Source: Parapristionchus giblindavisi
Lineage: Eukaryota > Nematoda > Chromadorea > Rhabditida > Diplogasteridae
Assembly: GCA_943737045.1 (NCBI GenBank)
Contig: CALSFV010000017.1
Span: 124,001-188,000 of the forward strand
Direction: 5' to 3'
Length of the DNA stretch: 64,000 bases
Below are positions 37,213-49,600 of this stretch, piece after piece. The position numbers and the translations under genes are program-made. How positions within the stretch are numbered: the stretch's first letter is position 1; every line of letters begins with the position of its first letter. The notes under the pieces were generated by a model. It was not told the origin of the DNA. It was given only the letters and a program-made list of their open reading frames with translations, and did no database searches.

Positions 37213-37325
37213 CCCTTAAAGGGAGTGTAACCATCGTCAACGATGTCTGGTTTCCGATTGAGAATGAAGAAATAGTGTTTGAAATGAAGAGATAGAGAGT
37301 TGACGATGGTCACACTCCCTTTAAG
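37213..37325. mobile_element. Small foldback with CCTTAAAGGGA ends
   Basis: CCTTAAAGGGAGTGTAACCA and GGTCACACTCCCTTTAAG are reverse complements, followed inward by TCGTCAAC/GTTGACGA. It shares its ends with the tRNA-bearing element at 8404-8619. Lies between the receptor and Argonaute genes. Confidence 0.8.
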
Positions 37326-37692
37326 AATGAAGTTTACATTTTTGCTGAAACTACGAATGCTACATTGAAATATAGAGTATGATACAACTTACAAGGTTAG
37401 AAGTACAAAGCCAGATAATATGTGGACAGTATAATAACACGCACATATTGTGACAATCGAGTGGCAAATTGTATAATTATTATTGCTCTCCGATTACCAT
37501 CAATGTGAGGCGGATGATGAACACTGGTTAGGCTAGTTTGAGTTAGTATAGATAATAATGAATCGAGTATATGGTTGATAGAATAAATGAAGCATAAAGG
37601 GACAAGAATCTCTTCACAAGGCATTGACTCTCGATTTGAGAGACTGAGAAATATTGTGCGAAATGAAGAGTTTTAAGAATTTTTTTATCCCT

Positions 37693-40600
37693 TTAAGCGT
37701 TCGCTCGATAATCCTCGAGGAATGTGTTCCAGTAGCTTAGCTTTGCAGTGAACTCATCGTAGGTCTTAGGCTTCGGTCCTTTGAGAAGAGCGCTATAATT
37801 ATCGATTATTTAATGAGGAACACTATGGTCATCTATTTTTTGAAGCATACCTTGCATAACGATAGTTGTTAGATCCTCTCTTTGCCCATTCATCAGACTG
37901 ATAGACGGGCTCGGGGATGGAGATAGAATTAGCCGAAATCTTGAAATCGAATACATTTAATGATGATTAAAAGTTGGAGAATTTTCTGACAAACGTGGAG
38001 GATTGATATGTAGGAATTGTAGACAACTTGGCATTGTTCATACCTGATGTTCGAAGCACAGAGCTCCCATCAATGCTTGCAATGCATCATCATTTGTACC
38101 GAGGTCATCCTTGAGACGAGTGTACAGAGTTCCCTTAGCGTGACCCTAAATATTTTTTGTGAATTAACTATACTACGTGATTAAAGGATGTCCCTCGGAG
38201 CAACTTATTTTTTAAACATGAATGAAGTTTTTTAATAATCAAAAAATATTTTTTGTTCTCTCAATAAAGACGACGATTTTGGAATAGTAGGCATAATAAA
38301 ACAGTTCTTAAAAATACACTTTGTAATTGTAGACTTATTTTAAGTTAACTGCATATACCTGAATGGGCCTGTGCGACTGAAGCATGAATTGAGAGTAGAC
38401 AGGGTTTGTGACTACTGTATCAACTACTGTCATCGGAGGCATACTGTTGAATTGCTCACGACCGTTCTGTAAAAGCCGGAAATTAGCAAAGTGTTACATT
38501 AAAATGGTATAGTGTGCACCATGCTTACGTTATTATCGACGGCGAACACGCGTTTATGGTGGCGTTTTGTTGCAATGGCTAAGATAAACTTGGGAGCGTA
38601 GTTGGGATTTGGAGCCTGAAAACAGATATCTCGCTTAAATATAGAACAAATTAAATGCCTAGTATTCTTGTCTGCGGAGTGTATGATACAGTAACAAAGT
38701 ATTGATTAGCGAAACGTCATCTCCTTGAAATAAAAAAAAATGATTGTAAAAGATCTAACCTTTCCAATCAAATCCTTTCGCTGAGCCGATATGGCCCATT
38801 CTGCAGCTCCTTCACGTAGAGCCTCCAGTTCGTCCATTGCCTAATAAGTTCAAAGATCAGAGATCAAATTACAAAGATCAAAGTTCAAAGATCAAAGATC
38901 AAAACCCACAGCCATGTGTTGTCCGTCGGAGATTCCATCACGTACTACAATAATGAGTGGAGGCAGACATCCTTGCTTCTGAAATGGAATACTTGTGACT
39001 TGATAATAGCTCCTATATTATTTACTTATTAATATTTATTATCGGGAAAATTTGGATATTTGTAATAATTAACTATTAGTTCTTTCAATTTGAATTCATA
39101 AAACTGGGAAAATCTCTATTTTCTTTTCCAAAACCAGAAAATTTAATCACCTGCTCGAATATTCTCAACATCCATTTGATACGGGCGTTCAGAATATTCA
39201 AATCGACCTGAAATTGAGTATTGTCTTTTGTTTATTCCGTTTTGCATCCATCGTGATGTTGCCCGTATCTAACATATTGCACAAACTAAATATAACATAA
39301 TGTTTAGATTCATACCTTTTCCTTCGTTGGCTGCTGGAAGTGATAATCTCCAATGAAAGTCTCTGGACTGACTCCTCCGTTGAACGAGAACTGAAATTAT
39401 ATTTGGTGTAATGGATGGTGCATCGAGTGCACCAAACCCCGACGACGGATGGATCGGCGAGAATGCCCTTGATACGATCATGATGGGACTGTCCACCGGT
39501 CGGGTGAGCTACGTCATAGCCCATGATCATCGTCTTTCCGTTCATCCAGAGATCTTGACTGAAATAGATTTAATCTACGATGAGGAACAAAACTAACAAG
39601 TAGAAAAGTATCAAGAGAGTGCCCGAAACCCAATAGCTATCGTTGTGTTTGTTCTTTTTTTTTAAACAACATAGTACAAGTTTCAAGAAGATAAGTGTTT
39701 TTTTGTAATTCTACATTGATAATTGCTCATGAAAAAAACGCACGCGAATATTTCCGGATTAACTGAGTAGTTGTGCCCACCGGCCTTCATATTGAATTTG
39801 AGAAGAACATTCTCGAGAAGATTGCTGAAATAAGGACATGACCCATTTTTAGAATTTTCTCTTTCTTGAATACTGAATTCTGATTTTTTCTCTAATTTTC
39901 CGTAAAGAAAGATTAGATTAATCTTAAAGTGGTTACCGATTTCCTTGAGCGATCTTGATCGCACTCTCCATTGTGAGATGTTCAGTGACCAAGAGGAAAT
40001 GACGCTCGAAGTACTTTAACTCTCCTGAATTTAAAGTTTATTAGTATTATTAGTACATGTTTCAGAAAATATAAAACAACCGTCTGATGTTTTCTTACAA
40101 ACTGTAAATACCCCAACGAGGCCCGTAAAGAGATTGAAATATTAAAATATTATAGACTAACCGTGGTGATTTTCCTTCTCTGGTTGAATATACATGTACA
40201 GAATATTCTTGTATTGTTCTCTCATCTTGACAACATTGCCCATACTTTGGAACAATTTTTGAGGTTCGACTCTGAAATTTAGTTATTTAAAACGCGCTCT
40301 CTGTAAGGGCGGCAGAGGGAGGGCACAAAGATTCAAAATCGTCCTAGACCGTTCATATTTGGTGGTTAGAGTCCCTAGGGGTGGGATACACTTCAGCCAA
40401 AAAATTGACCCAAAATATCGATTTTTGATCTACCAAAGTGAAAAATTCAAAATGATTTTTTCCAATCGTGTCATATATCATTCGAAAGAGCGTTGAAAGT
40501 TATGTAAAACTGACAAGTTTCAAAAGATTTGGTTCAATAGTTTTCGAGAAAAATCCGATTTTCCGAAAAAAGGCCAGATTTTTTTCCTTTCGTTAAATAG

Positions 40601-43600
40601 CAGACTACTTTCCCATCATTTCTTGCCTCTGGGCATTTGATATCTTATGTAAAAATGGATGGGCTATCCGAATATCATAATCATTTTAACCATCTCCATA
40701 CCGGAACATGGCGTATTGGCAAAAAACTAGCTCATTTTTAGCGTTACAATCCTCGACGCGGGTTCGAATCCCGCCTCGGGCGAAAATTTTTGCAAACTTT
40801 TTTTAGTTCCATTTTGGCTTCTAATCGACTTTTTTTCGTTCCTTGGACTTTTTAAATGTTCTTCTGATCAAGCAATATCTAAAATGTAATGCTCTGAAGG
40901 TGTAAGTTGCTTTTTGTAAACTTTTTTTATCAATGGATACATTCGGTACATCAAGCACATTCGTCGTCATCATTTCAATGATCTTCCTCAAGAGAATTAA
41001 CATCACCATCCATCAATTCAATCGTTTCTTCCATGTTGAAAATTTCATTCACGTTGTTTCTGATAGAAGTGACCATAAGATCTGCATCAGATATCAACGC
41101 CTCTTCATCAATAGTATCAACATCGTTCGTATCCAACTCGATTAACAATTCCCTCCATTCTGTATCGAAACTTAGTTCATCGTTATCTTCATCGATTGTA
41201 GATCGTTTCGCTCTAATTCCATTTTGCTCAACAATATCGGAGACTTGCTTATTTGCTTCATTCACTTCGGCGATTGCATCCTCCACCTCCGGGATGCTTA
41301 TTCTATTCGCAAGTGCGCCTTCGATAAATGATCTTACTTTCACTTTCATTTAAGTGATCTCCTTTAGAAAATAAGTTCACGTACAAGCAATTAAATTAGT
41401 AATATAGCTAGATGTACTATTATTGGTTTAACTTGCACGTTAGAAATAGATTATCAAAGTAATATATTAGTTAATAATGTGCCTCATGGTGTTTCTACCG
41501 CTACGTCTAAAAAAACAAAAAAATAGATAGAAATCATGTTTTATCATTATTGAAAACCATTTAAAAAGTCCAAGGAACGAAAAAAAGTCGATTAGAAGCC
41601 AAAATGGAACTAAAAAAAGTTTGCAAAAATTTTCGCCCGAGGCGGGATTCGAACCCGCGTCGAGGATTGTAACGCTAAAAATGAGCTAGTTTTTTGCCAA
41701 TATGTCATGTTCCGGTATGGAGATGGTTAAAATGATTATGATATTCGGATAGCCCATCCATTTTTACATAAGATATCAAATGCCCAGAGGCAAGAAATGA
41801 TGGGAAAGTAGTCTGCTATTTAACGAAAGGAAAAAATCTGGCCTTTTTTCGGAAAATCGGATTTTTCTCGAAAACTATTGAACCAAATCTTTTGAAACTT
41901 GTCAGTTTTACATAACTTTCAACGCTCTCTCGAATGATATATGACACGATTGGAAAAAATCATTTTGAATTTTTCACTTTTGGTAGATCAAAAATCGATA
42001 TTTTGGGTCAATTTTTTGGCTGAAGTGTATCCCACCCCTAGGGACTCTAACCACCAAATATGAACGGTCTAGGACGATTTTGAAACTTTGTGCCCTCCCC
42101 CTGTCACCACCCCTCCGCTGTTAGGGAGAGTGCGTTTTAAGAGGCGTATGGGCATTGCCTGAACATTATTCACATCATTAGTACTTCACAATAAGCCGCA
42201 TAAATGAAAACATTTCAAACTTGAGAAATTTTGATATTTTAGGACCATGACCCCCGGGTCGTGAAAATCGAAATTTTCAAATTGATCCTAGTGATGGGCT
42301 TCTTGTGTCATTTTACTCGTCTCGCCTCGAAACTCTGAGTAGACCAAAATTCAGCATAAATAGTTTGGAAAATACGATGACATAAGTTCGAGCGAAAAAT
42401 TCGCCAAAATGGTCTAATGGGAAGTACCTAGTTTTAAGTGAAATCGATGCAGAATTGCTTAGGCTAAAATACCTGGTCGGAAATGTTTGTCAGCAGCTAC
42501 AACAAGCGATGTTTTGTCCGAAAAAACCAAAATTTTGAGTAAAAAAAGTGGTTTAGGAATCAACGCACATTCGATGCTAATAGTGAATTAGCAAGCACTG
42601 TGTACCCTAAACGCATCTCAAATGGTATTTAGACTTCATCTCAACAATTTGAGAAATTATGATTTTTAAAAGTTTATTTTTGAAATTAATTTTTCTAATA
42701 GCCTGAGGGCACAAACAGGAAATTTCAGCTGTTTTGTGTAATAAGGGCAGGGGGCACTCCTAACACCCAAGTATGGACTCCCAGTTCTTATTGCTAGCGC
42801 ATGCGTCCGGGGGGTGGTCGAGTCTTAACGGCCATCTCTCTCTTAATAGTCTGAATTAATTTGTATTTATGTGCTGACACTTTCCAATCTGATGGCGCTC
42901 TTCCATAGAGATCGGTCAGATCTGGTATTTCAAAACTTAAAGTCTACTTAGAATACGTCACTGACTTGAATTTAATTTAAGTAAACTTTAAGTGAGTGAC
43001 GTCACTTTTTCACTTTAAGTAGACTTGCGTTTCACTTTAAGTAGACTTGCACAGTGACGTCACACTTACGTTTCACTTGAAGTAGACTTGCAAGTCTACT
43101 TAAAGTGAAAGTGTAAGTAGACTTTAAGTTTTGAAATAGCAGAGGAGCGGGTTTTTTTTGCTTTGTGCATCAAATTAAAAGATCGAATTGAAGCAATCGC
43201 GCAAAACAACTCACACTTCCGTTTTTATTTGATCGATCTTCATTCCTTTAGCTCTCGCACCTTCGACGAGGGTTTCTACGGCCCTTTGCAACTGAAACTT
43301 TTTCTTGGAATAATAATTGAGGTCTTGCACTTTTCATAGTCAAAATTCTACTATGAAATTTTAAAACTTCCAACATAATTCGTACATTCTGATCATTTCG
43401 TGAGGCAGCGACGAAGAGAAGATTGATCGTTGCTGGATGAACGAATCTCATTCCTCCCGTTCTGAAGGCAGCCTGAAATTTAAAAAAATATCACTTGTTA
43501 TCTTTTTTCAAAATATTTTTGATTAATTCGATATCATATATATAAAAAAGAATTTTTAAACTTAGAAAAACAATGAAAACCAATTCAATGATACAATTAT

Positions 43601-46600
43601 TCTTACACTTTCTTGAACTGAAGCATCTTTTCCTTTGAATGCGATTACAGGCATTCGACGACGTACTCCTTTCACTGAGAGAGGATCCCGGCTCAGATGA
43701 ACACCGAACCTGCAAATTATGAAACTTACACCAAGACATTTGCAATTTTCATGGTGTTGAAGCCGAGACAATAGCGCATTCAGATTTAATCGCGGAGAAT
43801 ATTTTCATGAATGAACTGTGAAAACGGTATAGAAGCAAAAGTAATTCAATCCACATTCATTTGTACAGGCTCTGCATTAAAAATATATTTAAAGGAACAC
43901 TCGGAGGTAATTTGAAACTCGCTGCCCTGACAATGCTCTCTAGCTATCTTTGTTTACGAGAGTGTAGCCAGAGCGGAGAGTTAAATTAGCTCGGATGTGC
44001 GTTCCTATCAAGAGCATTATAGAGCTTACGCTTTCATGAACGGATTGCATCTGGGTCCCTTCTTGGCATCTCCAAACAGATTAAGTGCCTCCACATTCTG
44101 ACTGATAGAGTGGAATCGTGCGTCTGCATTCATCGGTCTTTCCTGAAAATGGAAAATTGCATTTTTACAGAAAGAAAAGGTCTTTTAAAGCCATTGTCGG
44201 TAAATACCACAATAAGGTTAGAGAGTATTAAGTTGGCATCGATGTATTGTTAAACAAAAATAGTGAAATTCATAGTGATGATGTAAATTGAATATAAAAC
44301 ATACGGGAGGAGCATCTTGTTTCTTTATTGGAACACTCTGATATGCAACTACATTCAACTTCTCAGCTGGGTAGTAGTTCTCAAATGCAATCCATTGGCC
44401 CTTCAAAGAACAAGAAAACTATGACACAACAAACACATTTATTACCGAGTTGGCGTCTTTGCGAGCCCCTTTGCTCTTGATCATAGGCCAATTCCTGAAA
44501 TGGATTCGATAAAGATTTTTGTTGCTTGAAAGGGCAAAATAAAACCTTTTAAAGTATTTTTTTTGCGTTGTGCACTATAGGAGCCATTACAAATTAAAGC
44601 TCCCTTTAAAGGTACACTAAAAATTAATTCAAAATCCGCTCATCAGGCTTTTTTTCTATCCGATAAGGGAATATTCTTGATGTACAGAGGCTTTAGATCA
44701 GTTCTAAAGTCAAACTCACTTCAGGAAGAGATCACTGAACTCTGTAGTTGCTCTACGTTCTTCCTCATTATTGGGATTCTGGACCATATTGTTGTAGGTG
44801 CGAACCTTAAAATAACAGCACTCAACAAATGCTCAATGAAATATGATTAATTAATAAACATAACTTTATTTAAATTCTACCTTAGTGACATCAGCCATTG
44901 TTGTGACCCCGCCCATTATGAATACGGATTTTCCTCGAGCGTGTTCCATTGAAACTCTTATGTCTGAAATGATGAAATATCACATTTTTGAAGTTTATAC
45001 TTACTTTATTATACTTTATGAACCAAATAAACAAGTCTAACAAGAAGGAACACTCTGGATTCATTTTTTGGGATAATAAGTAAGCAAGAGATCGTTAATG
45101 CTAGACTGCATATACTTTCATGAATAGACTGGTGTTCTCGTTGTTCAAACGAAAGATCGTCAGCAAACGAAATAATCCGATGACTTACTGTTCAGTTTCT
45201 CGTTTGTTCTGATAACAGCTGCAGCTGTCCAGTTCGCATGTCCAGGAGTTTTCCATCTGATTAAATATTCCATTTAAGTTAAATTAAATTGGATAATTTA
45301 AATTTTACAAATCAGTATCGATTGTAATACTATTTCGTGTTATAATATGTAGATTTTGCTTACCCATTGATTTCGCAGATTATATCCACGAGTGGATCAT
45401 TCTTCCAGAAGGTGCCGGTTGTGGCTGAAATTGATATCCTACCTTACATTACTGTTTTATATGTTTTATTTTATTTCTAATTATTTCTAGTTTAAATCAT
45501 GGTAAATATTGATTAGAAAATCGCTAATTTTTTATCACGCTTTCTTTTTTCACAAGACATGACAAGTGATTGACATGGTTTTAATTTTGTCATATGACAG
45601 TGCTGTAAATCCATCTTATCACATTTCTTTATTGAGCGTATAAAAATCACTTGTTTTATTTGTAGAAGAGACTTTCTTGTTTTGCATGGTTCAGAAACTA
45701 TGCCGATCTCTTTTATGAGGCCGTTTGTGTAAGAGTCGAACAAGGGTTGGCACAGGCCAAAAATTTTGATACCCTCAAAACTTGTGTATAGGGGTTATCG
45801 ACCATGCTGATGAAGATAGGCATAGTCATTTTGGCTCCAGTGGTCCCGCAACGCCTGGGCGGGATTACGGTAAGATCACGTTTTCAGGCCATTCTCGGTA
45901 CATAGTAGAGCTAGAGGTATGAAAATTGGGCTCCTAGGACAGAATTCGATGGCGATGATGGCTGTCTACATCATTAGTTTTGAAAATTTTTCAAAAGGTC
46001 GATTATTGGAAATTTTGATGGAGACGTTTGCGGCCCAGACGAGTATGACAGTTCGAACCGGCGTGACGAGAGGATCACAACAATATATTATGAGCCCATA
46101 TCTCCGTTGCAACGCTAATATTGCCTCGATATAGTGATCTGCGAAAGAGGTAAACAAGAGGACTCTCTCAATTCCGCGCGCTCTCTCGCACTGTCGAGAG
46201 AGCGCGGTGAAATGAGAGAGTGTCGAGAGAGCGCGCGGAATAGAGAGACGCAGACAACTCCTTGTGATTTTGCAGATCACTATATCGACGCAATATTAGC
46301 GATGCAACGGAGATATGGGCTCATACTATATTGTTGTGATCCTCTCGTCACACCGGTTCGAACTGTCATACTCGTCTGGGGCGCAAACGTCTCCATCAAA
46401 ATTTCCAATAATCGACCTTTTGAAAAATTTTCAAAACTAATGATGTAGACAGCCATCATCGCCATTGAATTCTTTCTTATTAGCCCAATTTTCATACCTC
46501 TGGGATGGAGAAGAATCTGGAGATGACGTTAAAAAATTCGTCTTTGTTTCACTCCTTTTGTTGTTAAAGTTCACACTTGCGGATAAAAAAAGTGCGTTCT

Positions 46601-49600
46601 ATTTACCGATTTCCTAATCACAGTTAAACATGTCAATCTTTCTACGGCAACAAAATCAGCAAAAGAAATGTGTCGCAAGGGGGATCGAACCCATGACAGC
46701 CAAAAGTGAATACAGACACCTTATCCACTACACTACACAGGCCGCTGGTTTGATGTTTGATACATGAGTTAACGAACCCATCGGGATTTGTTGTGTGGAG
46801 ACCTCGCGAATTTTTAAATCGACCCCCATAAATAAAAAATCATAACTTGCTTTGCGGGAGGTTTTTTCTCATAAAATTTTTTTTGCAAGTCTATCATGAC
46901 CACATTCACGCGCCCTATTCGTCTCCGCTCTTACATTTTTGGTTGAATTAAAATAATATTTGTATCTCTTGACTAACACGTCTTTTTTATATTCCCCTAA
47001 TCATCATTATGATCCTCATACAAATTGAGCAAGGTTTGCTCTTGTGACTTTTCTGTTTCCTTCAACGGATCTCCAGCTATAGTCGAAAAACTCTGAAAAG
47101 GGGCCATCTTTGGAGCTCCATACCGAGCTCAAAAAAATTTGCATACCACGAGGGTTCGCCTATTCTTCTGACATATCGAGAGGTACTCAAAAATGTTATT
47201 ATCTCAAAAATTATTTTTTTGCTGTACGGGAGACTGTCCGATTCTTACGCAAACGGGCTCCTATACACAAGTTTTGAGGGTATCAAAATTTTTGGCCTGT
47301 GCCAACCCTCTCCCAGATTTACCCTACTCTTACACAAACGGCCTCTTATATATAAAATAGCGCGCGGCGAAGGTCAGCCGGGTAAGGTGAGAGGCAGCGG
47401 AGAGACAATCGAGAGGCGGGGCGAGATCTAGCCTTTGAGCGACTTTCGTTCTTTAGAGCACAGTGTCATTTTCTTATGCAAGTACATTTTATACGCACAA
47501 TAATGATTTGTTTAAAACAAGAGACAATTGAAGTATAGAATACTCTCCTCATTTTACACGATCTCTCATTTTTTTCTTTCATTTTGGTAATTTTTGAAGA
47601 CATCAGAAGACAAACGATTGAATGACAATTTTATGAAAAAAACGTAATGTAAGAAAAATAATTTAAAATGTGATAAACATAATTTTTACCGTCAATATTG
47701 AGACCAGCGATGCACTTTCCATTTCCTCCATCTCCAACAAAGAATCCTTTGTTTATACCGGGAATTCGCTCTTGTCCCTACAATCGATAATATTAGTATT
47801 ATAATACATTCTTCAAAGTTCAATCGATAATATTATCGATTGTTTATTTCAATCGATAATATGACCATTGTTTTTTTATGAAATAATTATGTCATTATTT
47901 CATCGAATTGCACATTTTAAAGCAAAATTTGCAAAGTTATTTAAATGAGATTGGTTTAAATGAAATTAAATAGACTAACTCCTCCAACGGATTTCGCAAA
48001 TGGATTTTGGCCATTCTTTTTGTCACGATTAGCACGATACATTTTGCCATTAGCGAAGAGGGTCCATTCCCGACTGAAAATATCACTGATCACGCTAATT
48101 TTCATATGAATGGCCATAAACATATATTTGATTGAATGTTTAAATTCGACACGGAATCTGGGCCATCGTAATGTTGTGAAATATGGAAATAAATAAAACC
48201 TTTCGACAGCGTTTGTCGATGTGAGAATCTCGAAGAATTGCTTGACTGATTGATCGATTTGAGAACGATCGAGACTGAAATTAAGATATCGATTTAAATT
48301 CAGAGAAGAGTTTAACTAAATTATAAAAATGTGCGCCCTTAAAGGCACAATCCGAGTTAGTTTGCAACTCTCAGCTCTTGCAATGCTCTCTCGCTTTATT
48401 TGTATATGAGAGAGCGCTGCGAGAGAGGAGAGCAAAGTAAGCTCGGGGAGTGGCCTTAAGCCGAAGCAATTGTGAACTACATAAACAATAGTCTAACCTC
48501 ATTTGTCCGGAGAGATCCTTGATCTTGAATTGGCCAACATTCAGACTGACCTGACGAATCAATAATATCATACTGTTTAGAGAGCACATGATCTACCTCG
48601 ATGACAATATTCGATACAGATCGACTATGGATCAGTTTTCTTACTGCGGGGTCGAGGTCTTCAATTTTCACCTGTGAATGAAAGTCATTGGCCGTGAAAA
48701 CTATGACAACACGATGTCTTTTATTTGCGAGCGTGCAAGCAGATGATTATAATTATTATTAGTATTATCATCATCTGTAATAATAATATTAATAAAGTAT
48801 TAATTTATTGGTAATAATTTATATTGAAAAATATACTGTCAATCTCTGATTGTGCTCCAACAGGTTCTTATCGATCTGTTCATTAGCGAACATCAACGCA
48901 GCTCCATCATGAGCGATTGCTCCAGTCTCACTCAGGATCCTAAAACGATTGTCTGATACAGGTCGATGGTTAACTGTACCTATAGAGTTCTAATCCTTTC
49001 TTGAGAGCTGCACGAATGAGTTCATGTTCATCACGTCGAGAATTTCTGTAATTATTATTATTATCGATTTTTGTTTGTTCTTCATTGATGAATTTTCGTG
49101 AAAGGACTAATTGAAGTAGTTTCATGGATTGCTACCAGATCGACTGAGTATGCCAAATTAATTATCGCTTATTTGCATTGTTTTGACCCAAAAGGGGTTG
49201 TTTTGATAGTATCTTAGTGAAGAATACAATTTTTGCGAACCCTGTTCCTTTTAGTGGAATGAGTCGATGATTTCCTTCGCCGCCACTTAGATCTTCGAGG
49301 GATACGGTAACGTCGTAACGATACACCATCCTGTAGAGGTATTTTATTTTCTAATGACTTACTTTTTAAAACTTTGAATTAGAAAATCCTCTAGCGATCC
49401 AAACATTCTGACTTTTTGTCATATTTTTGTTGTTAGTTTTACTTTATCAAAAAATACATCACGGAGTTTCACACCTATCGTCGTAAATGAGCTCCCATAC
49501 ATTGGTTACGAGTTCAATTTCCTGCAATGATAAATAACCATGGAAGTAAAAAATATTTCCACCGACTTTTTTGCCCTGTCGAGTTGCGGGTTCGGACTTC

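Larger units (their letters stand above)
40287..42140. mobile_element. 1.85 kb palindromic element with a central ORF, inside an Argonaute intron
   Basis: Two arms of about 570 bp (40287-40858 and 41558-42140) are near-perfect reverse complements: GAGGGCACAAAG, TCCCTAGGGGTGGGATACAC and AAAAAGGCCAGATTTTTT each recur inverted. They flank about 700 unique bp containing a 124-residue ORF. Each arm carries a T-arm-like GGGTTCGAATCCC. The very low arm divergence suggests recent insertion or gene conversion. It sits in intron 22 (40272-43214) of the Argonaute. Confidence 0.9.

Noticed and set aside
45919..46495. Four overlapping 71-104 residue frames
   Set aside because: Mirror pairs from palindrome copy C, with no independent coding signal.
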